In this document: positions 32,104-40,168 of the stretch, piece after piece
How the letters are laid out: each line of letters begins with the position of its first letter
How positions within the stretch are numbered: the first letter of the stretch is position 1
Origin: JAKAVK01 sp964419095
GTDB taxonomy: Archaea; Micrarchaeota; Micrarchaeia; Micrarchaeales; CABMGC01
Direction of reading: 5' to 3'
Assembly (NCBI GenBank): GCA_964419095.1
Contig: CAYQOG010000001.1
Span: 27,515-91,514, forward strand
DNA: 64,000 nucleotides
Position numbers and translations under genes: made by a program
The notes under the pieces: model-generated
The model's input: the letters and a program-made list of their open reading frames with translations, nothing else
Told to the model about the DNA's origin: nothing
The model's database searches: none

Positions 32104-33750
32104 ATGGCTGAGAATCAACTAGGACAGCAGTACATGATACTGCCTGAAGGAGCATCAAGGCTCATAGGCAAAGAGGCGCAGAGAACGAACATAGCGGTAG
32201 GCTACGCTGTAGCAAGCATAGTAAGGACTACGCTCGGACCCAAGGGCATGGACAAGATGCTCGTAAGCGAGCTCGGTGACCTCGTAATCACGAACGACGG
32301 GGCAACCATACTCGAAGAGATGAACGTTGAGCACCCGATCGCCAAGATACTCGTTGACGTTGCAAAGACCCAGGACAAGGAAGTGGGCGACGGAACGACC
32401 TCTGCCGTGATAATCGCGGGAGACCTTCTAAGGAATGCGGGGCAGCTGCTCGACCAGGGAGTCCCTCCGGCCGCGATAATAAAAGGATACGAGATGGCGC
32501 AGGAGAAGTCAAAGGGCTTCCTGCAGGCTGTTGCAAACACAATATCGATAAAGGACCAGGAGAAGCTCCTAAACATCGCATCGGTCTCAATCGGATCGAA
32601 GAACGTGGGCAGCGACCAGACAAAGAAGTACCTTACAAAGCTTGCGCTGCAGGCAATCGAGCAGGTCGCAGTCAACGCAAACGGCAAGGTGACGATAGAC
32701 AAGGATTTCATCAAGCTTGAGAAGAAGGAGGGCGGCGCAGTGGAGAATACGGAATTCATAAACGGAGTCCTTATCGACAAGGAGGTAACGCACCCGGGCA
32801 TGCCGAAGCTTGTAAAGAATGCCAACATAGCCCTGCTTGACGTGGCTCTGGAAATAGAGAAGACGGAGGTGGACGCCAAGATAGAGATAACATCGCCGGA
32901 CCAGATGCAGGCTTTCCTGAACCAGGAAGAGAAGATGCTCAAGGACATGGTCGAGAAGATAGTCAAGAGCAAGGCCACCGTGGTATTCATACAGAAGGGC
33001 ATAGACGACGTGGCGCAGCACTACCTCTCAAAGGCAGGCATAATGGCGATAAGGAGAGTAAAGAAGAGCGATATTGAGAAGCTGGCAAAGGCAACCGGCG
33101 CAAGGCTTGTAACGAGCCTAGACGACCTCTCGCAGAAAGACCTGGGCTTTGCAGGGCAGGTTGAAGAGAAGAAAGTGGGAGGGGAGTCGATGGTCTTCGT
33201 GGAGAAGTGCAAGGACCCAAAGAGCGTCACGATATTCGTAAGGGCCGGAACAAAGCAGGCCGCGGACGAAGTGGAGAGGGCTCTCACTGACGTGATCGGA
33301 TCCCTCACGACAACCGTCCAGGACGGGAAATACGTAATGGGCGGGGGAAGCACGGAAGTTGAGATGGCCATGAAGCTCCGCGACTACGCTACTGACGTGG
33401 GCGGAAGGGAGCAGCTCGCCATAACCGCATTCGCGGACGCGCTTGAAGTGATACCAAAGACACTCGCAGAGAGCTGCGGAATGGACCCGATAGACACGCT
33501 TGTCCAACTGAGAAGCAAGCACAAGCTCAAGGACGGCAAGGTCTACGGAGTCGACGTATTCAAGAATGTCATAGGAGACATGGACAAGCTCGGAATAATC
33601 GAGCCGCTAAAGGTCAAATCGCAGGCTATATCGAGCGCAACTGAGGCCGCAGCCTCAATCCTGAGAATAGACGACATGATTAGCTCGAAGGGCAAGGGCG
33701 GCGGCGGAGGCCAGGGAGGGATGCCCCCTGGCGGAATGGGAGAAGACTGA
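32104..33750 (+). CDS. thsA: thermosome (group II chaperonin) subunit
   Basis: The 548-residue chaperonin subunit forms an ATP-driven double-ring folding chamber. Family motifs: TLGPKGMDKMLV, NDGATILEEM, GDGTTSAVI (ATP-binding), the apical helical protrusion region, VMGGGSTEVEMAMKL, and IPKTLAESCGMDPID. It ends in a GGM-rich tail (GGGGGQGGMPPGGMG), as usual. A ribosome-binding site AGGTGA lies just upstream of the ATG at 32104. The next genes are adenylate kinase and an EMC3-like protein. Confidence 0.97.
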   Translation: MAENQLGQQYMILPEGASRLIGKEAQRTNIAVGYAVASIVRTTLGPKGMDKMLVSELGDLVITNDGATILEEMNVEHPIAKILVDVAKTQDKEVGDGTTSAVIIAGDLLRNAGQLLDQGVPPAAIIKGYEMAQEKSKGFLQAVANTISIKDQEKLLNIASVSIGSKNVGSDQTKKYLTKLALQAIEQVAVNANGKVTIDKDFIKLEKKEGGAVENTEFINGVLIDKEVTHPGMPKLVKNANIALLDVALEIEKTEVDAKIEITSPDQMQAFLNQEEKMLKDMVEKIVKSKATVVFIQKGIDDVAQHYLSKAGIMAIRRVKKSDIEKLAKATGARLVTSLDDLSQKDLGFAGQVEEKKVGGESMVFVEKCKDPKSVTIFVRAGTKQAADEVERALTDVIGSLTTTVQDGKYVMGGGSTEVEMAMKLRDYATDVGGREQLAITAFADALEVIPKTLAESCGMDPIDTLVQLRSKHKLKDGKVYGVDVFKNVIGDMDKLGIIEPLKVKSQAISSATEAAASILRIDDMISSKGKGGGGGQGGMPPGGMGED

Positions 33751-33775
33751 TCCCTCATAAACAACCTGTGTTCGA

Positions 33776-34357
33776 ATGACAAAGCTCATACTCTTTGTTG
33801 GCACCCCAGGAGCGGGCAAGTCTACTTTGCTGTCTGCGCTCGAGAACAAGAAGAAACCCATAGGCATAGTCAATCTCGGCAATGTGATGCTCGATATAGC
33901 AAAGAAGAAGACCGGAATGACGGACAGGGAGCAGTTGGGCATGCGAACCGAGGAAATCATCAAGGCCGACCGTGAGCAGGCGTTCAAGGAGATAATAGAG
34001 AAGAAGCAGGACACGATAATAGACACCCACCTCACGATAAAATTCGGAAGGAGATACATCCCCGGAGTGACGATAAAGGAGCTGGAGCACATAAGGATCA
34101 AGGCAATAATCTACATAGACGCCACTGCGAAGGAAATATGGCAGAGGAGGCACAGCGACCCTGCAAAGATGAACAGGCGCAATGTCGACGACACTGAAGC
34201 GGAAATAGACGAGCAGAGGAACATCAATCTTGCCATTCTTTCGTCATGCGCCATCACCCTCAGCATACCCATTTACATAATCTACAACAGCGATGGTAAG
34301 CAGGCTGACGCGCTGATTGAACTGGAGAAGATAGTAAAGGAGCACTTCGTCGTGTGA
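33776..34357 (+). CDS. adkA: archaeal adenylate kinase
   Basis: The 193-residue P-loop kinase interconverts ATP and AMP with two ADP. Walker A is VGTPGAGKSTLL (about 8-19), followed by NLGNVMLDIAKKKTGMTDREQLG, the archaeal-type AMP-binding region, then IIDTHLTIKFGRRYIPGV and the DPAKMNRRNVDDTEAEIDEQRNIN segment that fits the AdkA trimer family. It begins 25 bases after the thermosome and its 3' end overlaps the next gene. Confidence 0.93.
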   Translation: MTKLILFVGTPGAGKSTLLSALENKKKPIGIVNLGNVMLDIAKKKTGMTDREQLGMRTEEIIKADREQAFKEIIEKKQDTIIDTHLTIKFGRRYIPGVTIKELEHIRIKAIIYIDATAKEIWQRRHSDPAKMNRRNVDDTEAEIDEQRNINLAILSSCAITLSIPIYIIYNSDGKQADALIELEKIVKEHFVV

Positions 34358-34887
34358 AAAGAAAAACGGATGGGATCTTGATAGATTTGGTAATACCTGA
34401 ACTGGCCGCCATAGCAGTAGTGGACGTGGCCATAACCATCCTGATACAGCGCACGATATCCGACGCGGAGAAAATGTACCATCTGCAGCGAAAGCTGAAT
34501 ACGCACATGAAGGACCTCCAGGAAATGTCAAAGAGGAATGCAAGCCAGACTGAAATGGCGGCCAAGCAGAATGAGATGACGAAGGCTTCAATGGAAAGCA
34601 TGATGAACCAGATGAAGGCGATGCCCATTCTTTTCCTCGTATCCGTTTCATTCTACTTCTTCCTCCTTCCATACCTCTTCCCGGCAGGACAGCAGTATAC
34701 GCTCAATCTGATTGTAACGCAGATAAAGTACAACGGCTTCCAGGACAACATCTACTTCATCATATTCACAGTCGTCATAAGCCTGGCAGTTCAGTTTGCG
34801 CTCAGGAAGAGGGACGAGCGGGTCTTCGGACAGAAATACCGGGACATTGAGGCGGCAAACAACGCCAATGCCCCCAAATCCCAATGA
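34354..34887 (+). CDS. EMC3/TMCO1-like (DUF106) membrane protein
   Basis: The 177-residue protein starts with GTG at 34354, overlapping adkA by 4 bases. It has three membrane helices (about 10-30, 90-110, 133-153) and between the first and second a long charged coiled coil (DAEKMYHLQRKLNTHMKDLQEM...). This is the archaeal DUF106 family, related to EMC3, TMCO1 and Get1 in the Oxa1/YidC insertase superfamily. It probably helps insert membrane proteins and in archaea often neighbours secY and adk. Confidence 0.82.
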   Translation: MKRKTDGILIDLVIPELAAIAVVDVAITILIQRTISDAEKMYHLQRKLNTHMKDLQEMSKRNASQTEMAAKQNEMTKASMESMMNQMKAMPILFLVSVSFYFFLLPYLFPAGQQYTLNLIVTQIKYNGFQDNIYFIIFTVVISLAVQFALRKRDERVFGQKYRDIEAANNANAPKSQ

Positions 34888-34928
34888 AAGGATACCACGT
34901 TATATACGCGTGACGAGCAAATGATATC

Positions 34929-35624
34929 ATGCATGCTAGTTATTCTGTCCAAGTCAAGGATCTCGAGAAGACCTACAGGTCGGGAGACATCGTTGTCAGG
35001 GCGCTTGAAGGCGTATCATTCTCGCTAAAGGAAGGCGAGTTCGCAGCGATAGTGGGCCCCTCGGGCAGCGGAAAGTCAACACTCATGAACATACTCGGCA
35101 CCATAGACAAGCCGACCGGCGGAGAAGTATACATAGGCGGCGTGGCCACGTCGAGGATGAACGGGAGTGCGCTAGCTGAGTTCAGGAACAAGAAGCTCGG
35201 TTTCGTATTTCAGGCATACAACCTCATAGTGGGGCTGAACGCGGAAGAGAACGTGGAGCTGCCTCTGATGGCGACATCCATGTCGAACGAGGAAAGGAGG
35301 GAAAGATCAGGCAGGATACTCACGACACTTGGCCTCGCCGACAGGCTGAAGCAGAAGCCCACGCAGCTCAGCGGCGGGCAGCAGCAGAGAGTGGCAATAG
35401 CAAGGGCTCTGGTCAACGAACCCGCGCTCATCCTTGCCGATGAGCCAACAGGGAACCTCGACACGCATTCCGGCGATGAAGTTATCAAGCTCCTAAGGGA
35501 GATAAGCAGGAAGAGGAAAGTCACTATAGTCATGGTTACTCATAATCCGGACATAACGAAGTATTGTGATAGGGTAATACACATACGCGATGGAAGGATA
35601 GAGAAACAGGAGGTTGTGAAATGA
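34929..35624 (+). CDS. ABC transporter ATP-binding protein (MacB/LolD type)
   Basis: The 231-residue ATPase contains Walker A GPSGSGKST (about 41-49), a Q-loop (FVFQAYNLIVGLNAEENVELP), the signature LSGGQQQRVAIARALV, Walker B LILADEPTGNLD and the H-loop VMVTHN. The LNAEENVELP region is characteristic of the MacB/LolD/FtsE-like type VII ABC subfamily. Its operon partners are a CARDB surface protein (35621) and an FtsX/MacB-type permease (36865). Confidence 0.94.
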   Translation: MHASYSVQVKDLEKTYRSGDIVVRALEGVSFSLKEGEFAAIVGPSGSGKSTLMNILGTIDKPTGGEVYIGGVATSRMNGSALAEFRNKKLGFVFQAYNLIVGLNAEENVELPLMATSMSNEERRERSGRILTTLGLADRLKQKPTQLSGGQQQRVAIARALVNEPALILADEPTGNLDTHSGDEVIKLLREISRKRKVTIVMVTHNPDITKYCDRVIHIRDGRIEKQEVVK

Positions 35625-36868
35625 AAATATCGAACTCAATTGCAGTGGCGGCTTCGCTTATAATGCTTTTTGCGGCGCTGGTCGCGGCAGGCACAAGCGG
35701 GCCGTCGCCGGTACCCGCCCCGCCAGGATACACGCTCAGCACCAATGCCACAGTATTGTGCAGAGGCATAACCAACTATATACCAATAACTGTGACAAAC
35801 CACGGATCGGGAAGCATAGGATCGATGCAGGACGTGATGCTCAGCCTGAACAACCCCAAAGGTGTCTATTCCACAACGCTCAACGCCGGCACAATACCTG
35901 CCAACGCTACGGATACCTTCGAGATGCCTGTGTTTGTGTATGCTAACGCGTCGCTTTTCGTGCCCGCTGGAATAACGATAAACTATTACTACTATGTGCT
36001 CTACACCGACAACGAGGTGAAGAATGTCAGCTTCACGGTCAGGTCATGCCCGCAGCCATTGGCCGCAACAGTCTCTCCCAAGATAATAACTGCGGGGGCT
36101 ATAGAGAACCTGACCGTTAACATAACAAACACAGGATCCGAGACGCTCAATGCAATCTCGGTTTCCATGGCCATGCCTTCAGCAGACGCCGTGCTCCTGA
36201 GCGCCCAGCCTGTCGAAATAAACTCTATAGGGCCGCATAGCAGCATAATGCTCAACCAGCGCGTCTATGTATCAAGGAATGCGTCAGAGAGTTTCCCCGA
36301 CAACCTGACCATAAATTATTACAATGGAAGCACGCTGAGCCAGGCATCGAACTACACGCAGCTGCTTACAACGGGAATAATAAACATAACATCGTCGAGC
36401 CTCACGCTCTCGCCCAGCACTCCTTCTCCAGGCAGCATATTCTCGATATCGCTTGTGCTGACTAACACTGGCACATCGTCAGCGTCAGCAGTGACTGCAG
36501 CGATAGTCCCTACAAGGGGATTCTCCCCATACAGCGGCAATTCCGTATTCGTGGGCAGCATAGGCGCTGACAGCCAGGTGCCTGTGACGCTTACGCTGAC
36601 ATCGTCTCCAGATACGCAGAACGGAGTCTACAGCATACCGATAAGGATAAACTATCTCAACAGCATCAGGCAGAACGTGAGCCAGGAGATAACCGTACCG
36701 GTGAGACTCGCCATGGCCGGAGCATTCAACGCCTCGAATCTCACTAAGGCCTATACGACCCGCGCTTCTGGAAGCGGACTCATATCCCTGCTGCTGATAA
36801 TCATAATCATAGTACTCCTGATCCTGTATTACAGGGAGAGAAAGAAGAACAGGAGGCATGTTAAATGA
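35621..36868 (+). CDS. exported CARDB/NEW3-like protein in an ABC operon
   Basis: The 415-residue protein has a signal peptide (NSIAVAASLIMLFAALVAAG) and a C-terminal membrane helix (SGLISLLLIIIIIVLLILYY) with a basic tail RERKKNRRHVK. Between them lie about three immunoglobulin-like beta domains with repeated phrases such as VTNHGSGSIGSM, ITNTGSETLNAI and LTNTGTSSASAV, characteristic of CARDB/NEW3 domains, and many N-glycosylation sequons. It overlaps the ATPase and permease genes by 4 bases on each side, so it is probably an outward-facing accessory subunit of the transporter. Confidence 0.85.
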   Translation: MKISNSIAVAASLIMLFAALVAAGTSGPSPVPAPPGYTLSTNATVLCRGITNYIPITVTNHGSGSIGSMQDVMLSLNNPKGVYSTTLNAGTIPANATDTFEMPVFVYANASLFVPAGITINYYYYVLYTDNEVKNVSFTVRSCPQPLAATVSPKIITAGAIENLTVNITNTGSETLNAISVSMAMPSADAVLLSAQPVEINSIGPHSSIMLNQRVYVSRNASESFPDNLTINYYNGSTLSQASNYTQLLTTGIINITSSSLTLSPSTPSPGSIFSISLVLTNTGTSSASAVTAAIVPTRGFSPYSGNSVFVGSIGADSQVPVTLTLTSSPDTQNGVYSIPIRINYLNSIRQNVSQEITVPVRLAMAGAFNASNLTKAYTTRASGSGLISLLLIIIIIVLLILYYRERKKNRRHVK

Positions 36869-38160
36869 GACCGGACAACCTTCTCTGGCTCAGCTTCAAG
36901 GACCTGACAGAGAAGAAAGTAAGGACCGCGCTTACCATACTCATGGTCATGATAGGCGTAGCCTCGATAGTCGCATTGACATCGCTCACCGCCGGCATAA
37001 GCGCCAGTGTCCAGAGTTCACTCAACACACTGGGACCCACCTCGATAATACTCAGCGGTCCGAAAGGATTCACGGTAACTGATACGGCGCAGCTTTCGTC
37101 GCTTCCCAATATCAGTACGATAATACCTGTCATAGAAGGATCAGGCTACATACTCGCAAACGGACAGAACACATCAATTACCATAGTGGGCATATCTACC
37201 GCAGGATTGGAGAACCTGCTAAGCGGCATAAACCTCTACCAAGGCGCAATGTACCAGGACTCAATCGCGCCGCTTGCGGTTGTGGGCCAGCAGGTCGCGT
37301 TTCCAACATCGCTGGCAGGGATGCAGAACTTCCAGGTCGGATACCCTGCCACGATATACACTGGCAGAAGCGGCCAGAGCACCACGATATCCGTAGTTGG
37401 CATACTCCAATCCTATTCAAGCCTGATAGTCCCGATAAACACCGCGGTGATAATGTCTTTGCCTGCAGCAGAGCTACTGCTCCACAGAACAACATACAGC
37501 GCCATACTCGTAAAGGCGAGCAACACCTCAACCGTAAATAATGTGGCGCAGCAGATAACAAACATCTACGGGAGCTCTGTAACGGTAACAACAACACAGC
37601 AGATTGCGCAGACGGCAGCCTCGATAATAGGCTCGATAACAATACTGCTTGTCATAATCGCCGGAATCTCGCTCCTCGTTGCAGCTATAGGCATAATGAA
37701 CATAATGCTCATCTCCGTTTATGAGAGAACCCACGACATAGGCATATTCAAGTCGATAGGCTTCAGGAACCGCGATATACTCATGATATTCCTGGTTCAG
37801 GCGATGATAATCGGGGTAGCAGGAGGGATAGTCGGCATAGCAGTAGGCGGCGCTGCAGGATACGGGCTTGCATTCCTATCAAATCACGCTTCTGCAGCAA
37901 GCAACTCCACCACAGGCCCAAGCTCTTCAGCATCTGCGGGTACTGGGCCAAGAGGCGGAGGCACGGCCTTTGTAGCAGGTGGCAGAGCCACCGCCTCAAG
38001 TTCCTCGTCATCCTCTTCGGTATCATTCCAGCCTGTCTTCCAACCCGCAACGATACTCCTCGCAATGTTCGTCGCAGTGATGGTTAGCGCGATAGCGGGA
38101 GTGTATCCTGCATGGCGCGCCTCGAAGCTGGAGCCGATAGAGGCGCTTAGGCAGCTCTAG
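36865..38160 (+). CDS. FtsX/MacB-type ABC transporter permease
   Basis: The 431-residue protein has an N-terminal membrane helix after LLWLSFKDLTEKKVRTALTI, a large extracytoplasmic domain (about 45-265), and a C-terminal block of three membrane helices (about 270-300, 310-340, 395-420). Family marks are ISLLVAAIGIMNIMLISVYERTHDIGIFKSIGFRNRDIL and the C-terminal YPAWRASKLEPIEALRQL. A long Ser/Gly-rich insert (about 348-388: SNSTTGPSSSASAGTGPRGG...) between the last two helices is unusual. The complex probably exports a peptide or lipid-linked substrate or transmits force; the substrate is unknown. Confidence 0.92.
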   Translation: MRPDNLLWLSFKDLTEKKVRTALTILMVMIGVASIVALTSLTAGISASVQSSLNTLGPTSIILSGPKGFTVTDTAQLSSLPNISTIIPVIEGSGYILANGQNTSITIVGISTAGLENLLSGINLYQGAMYQDSIAPLAVVGQQVAFPTSLAGMQNFQVGYPATIYTGRSGQSTTISVVGILQSYSSLIVPINTAVIMSLPAAELLLHRTTYSAILVKASNTSTVNNVAQQITNIYGSSVTVTTTQQIAQTAASIIGSITILLVIIAGISLLVAAIGIMNIMLISVYERTHDIGIFKSIGFRNRDILMIFLVQAMIIGVAGGIVGIAVGGAAGYGLAFLSNHASAASNSTTGPSSSASAGTGPRGGGTAFVAGGRATASSSSSSSSVSFQPVFQPATILLAMFVAVMVSAIAGVYPAWRASKLEPIEALRQL

Positions 38161-38201
38161 CACATTTATAAAACCAGAAAGAGAATAACAACGGTGGACG
38201 C

Positions 38202-38777
38202 ATGGACGACCAATTTAAGATAGACAAGGCAAAGACGGCACTCGTGATTATAGACCTGCAGAAGGGCATATCTTCAAGAGAGACAAAGCCTTATGCGGCG
38301 CAGGAAGTTATAGCGAACGCGGCGAAGATGCTTGCATCATTCAGGAAAAACTCCATGAAGACATTCCTGGTCCATGTGGAAGGCACGCCAGAAACGATGC
38401 TCAAGGCAATCGCTGACGAGAGCTGGTCCAGGCCGGCGAACACTCCAAGCGACTGGGCTGATTTTGTTGCCGAGATTGCTCCCAATGCAACGGATGTCGT
38501 GATAAACAAGAGGCAGTGGGGCGCTTTCTACGGCACGGACCTGGAGCTCAGGCTGAGGCGAGGAGGCATTGAGACGATTGTGCTCTGCGGCATAGCCACG
38601 GATTATGGCGTAGAGAGCACCGCGAGGTTCGCGTACGAGTACGGCTTCCAGCAGATATTCGCCGAAGACGCCATGGCCTCAATGACAGAGGAGCAGCACA
38701 ATTCGGCCATAAAATACGTATTCAGGAGGATGGGCAGGGTGAGGAAGACAGAGGAGATACTCAAGGCCCTCCGGTGA
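38202..38777 (+). CDS. isochorismatase-family cysteine hydrolase
   Basis: The 191-residue protein has the family's Asp-Lys-Cys triad: Asp in LVIIDLQKGI (about 18), Lys in INKRQWGAFYGTDLELRLR (about 105), and Cys in IVLCGIATDYGVESTARFAYEYGF (about 128). It fits small amidohydrolases such as nicotinamidase-like and N-carbamoyl hydrolases, but the substrate cannot be told. The gene is alone, starting 41 bases after the ABC permease, and is followed by 109 bases of AT-rich non-coding DNA before L34e. Confidence 0.88.
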   Translation: MDDQFKIDKAKTALVIIDLQKGISSRETKPYAAQEVIANAAKMLASFRKNSMKTFLVHVEGTPETMLKAIADESWSRPANTPSDWADFVAEIAPNATDVVINKRQWGAFYGTDLELRLRRGGIETIVLCGIATDYGVESTARFAYEYGFQQIFAEDAMASMTEEQHNSAIKYVFRRMGRVRKTEEILKALR

Positions 38778-38886
38778 CGCAACCGCAACTAATAAATACA
38801 TTAATAGTCAATAGTAAAAACATAATTCTAGAAGGATTAGTTATCAGTTAGATAATTCAATTTCTGGAACGGAAAAAGGTGTAAAT

Positions 38887-39210
38887 TTGCCAAAACCAAT
38901 GCACAGGTCCCACAGTTTCAGGCGCTTGGACAGGGTAACCCCAAGCAACAGGCATGTGATTCACTACGAGAGGAGAAGGGGAGCAATGCCTCATTGCGCA
39001 ATCTGCAAGGCCGAGTTGAACGGCATAAGCTCGACGAAGGGAAGGGCCAAGTCCAGAAAGTCCAACTCAAGGCTCTTCGGCGGAGTGCTCTGCTCAAGAT
39101 GCACGAGCAACGTCATAAAGCTAGCCAGCAGAATAGAGCACGGGGAGATGCGCCTCAATGACATAGGCATAACCCAGAGGAACTACGTGCTTCAGATGAT
39201 CTCACACTGA
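38887..39210 (+). CDS. rpl34e: ribosomal protein L34e
   Basis: The 107-residue protein matches eukaryote/archaea-type L34e: SFRRLDRVTPSNRHVIHYERRR, CAICKAELNG and CSRCTSNVIKLASR, giving a C-x-x-C pair on each side for zinc. It begins with TTG at 38887; there is no better start. It is followed by cmk and L14e, the usual archaeal order L34e-cmk-L14e. Confidence 0.93.
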   Translation: MPKPMHRSHSFRRLDRVTPSNRHVIHYERRRGAMPHCAICKAELNGISSTKGRAKSRKSNSRLFGGVLCSRCTSNVIKLASRIEHGEMRLNDIGITQRNYVLQMISH

Positions 39211-39223
39211 TTGAGACGAGCGC

Positions 39224-39802
39224 ATGAAGGCCATAATCATATCAGGCATGCCCGCTGCAGGCAAGACCACAGTAGCAGGCATACTGGGGAAGAAGCTCAA
39301 CCTTCCAGTAATAGGCGGAGGGGAGATTCTGAAGGAAATGGCAGTGGACCGCGGCTACAAGCCGGGGGGAGAGAACTGGTGGGACACCGCAGACGGCATA
39401 AAGTTCCTCAGGGAAAGGGAGACGAATCCGGACTTCGACAAGGAAGTCGATGCGAGACTCGCAAAGAGAATAGACCGGGGTAACATCATAATAACAAGCT
39501 ACACCGCGCCGTGGCTCTCGAAGGACGGCTTCAAGATCTGGCTCGACGCCGGAGAGAAGAACAGGGCGGAAAGAATGTCAAAGAGGGACAGAACCAACAT
39601 ACAGGAAACGCTCAAGACGACGAAGATAAGGGATGACGAGAATTACAAGCTCTACAAGAAGCTCTACAACATGGAGTTCGGAAGGGACAAGGTGCCCTTC
39701 GACATGGTGGTGGAGACGAACAGCATACCTGCTGAAAAGGTCGCGGAATTGATACTTGAGAAGCTGAAGAAGCTCAACATAATCGACGCTAAAAACAATT
39801 GA
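39224..39802 (+). CDS. cmk: archaeal cytidylate kinase
   Basis: The 192-residue P-loop kinase of the CMP kinase family begins with Walker A IISGMPAAGKTTVAGILGKK. The Gly-Gly-Gly following (VIGGGEILKEMA) and the helix with R-G-Y-K-P-G-G-E-N-W fit the archaeal Cmk family. It phosphorylates CMP and dCMP. The position between L34e and L14e supports the assignment strongly. Confidence 0.92.
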   Translation: MKAIIISGMPAAGKTTVAGILGKKLNLPVIGGGEILKEMAVDRGYKPGGENWWDTADGIKFLRERETNPDFDKEVDARLAKRIDRGNIIITSYTAPWLSKDGFKIWLDAGEKNRAERMSKRDRTNIQETLKTTKIRDDENYKLYKKLYNMEFGRDKVPFDMVVETNSIPAEKVAELILEKLKKLNIIDAKNN

Positions 39803-39812
39803 GATGATTTGA

Positions 39813-40049
39813 ATGGCACTTGTAGAAGTAGGAAGAGTATGCATAAAGAAGAACGGAAGGGACGCGGGCAACAAGGCAGTGATAACGAAGGTTATAGACG
39901 CCAATTACGTCAGCATTGTCACCTCAACGAGGCTCAAGCAGAGGAAGTCCAACATAAAGCACCTCGAGTTCCTTGCGGAGAAGATAGATCCGTCGAGCAA
40001 GAGCGATCTTGCGAAGGCCCTGGAAGTCGAGGCCTCGAAGATAAAGTGA
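39813..40049 (+). CDS. rpl14e: ribosomal protein L14e
   Basis: The 78-residue KOW-type protein reads ALVEVGRVCIKKNGRDAGNKAVITKVIDANYVSIV, the family core, followed by RKSNIKHLEFLAEKIDPSS. It is a 50S-subunit protein of archaea and eukaryotes. It starts 10 bases after cmk and completes this operon. The next gene has its own promoter. Confidence 0.93.
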   Translation: MALVEVGRVCIKKNGRDAGNKAVITKVIDANYVSIVTSTRLKQRKSNIKHLEFLAEKIDPSSKSDLAKALEVEASKIK

Positions 40050-40084
40050 GTCCGTATCAAATTCTCCGGCCTGATGTCTTAAGC

Positions 40085-40168
40085 ATTATATACCAATAGC
40101 ACCAATGTATTCCTGCAAACTCTCGGGAGCGTCAAAACTCCCGCTTTCCTGGCGGAAGAGGTGAGGAT
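40085..40168 (+). promoter_or_regulatory. structured leader of the DP1-DP2 operon
   Basis: TATA element ATTATATACC (40085-40094) predicts transcription from about 40118, giving a leader of about 50 bases. The leader holds CGGGAG (40124-40129) and CTCCCG (40138-40143), a strong hairpin. It also holds CCGC (40141-40144) and GCGG (40152-40155), a second hairpin that shares bases 40141-40143, so the two exclude each other. A ribosome-binding site GAGGTGAGG (40159-40167) follows directly. This layout could control translation of the polymerase. Confidence 0.55.

Noticed and set aside
32202..33002. Long minus-strand open frame (266 codons) opposite the thermosome gene
   Set aside because: It is an antisense shadow of a well-supported chaperonin frame and its translation is low-complexity Ser/Leu/Ala text with no fold.
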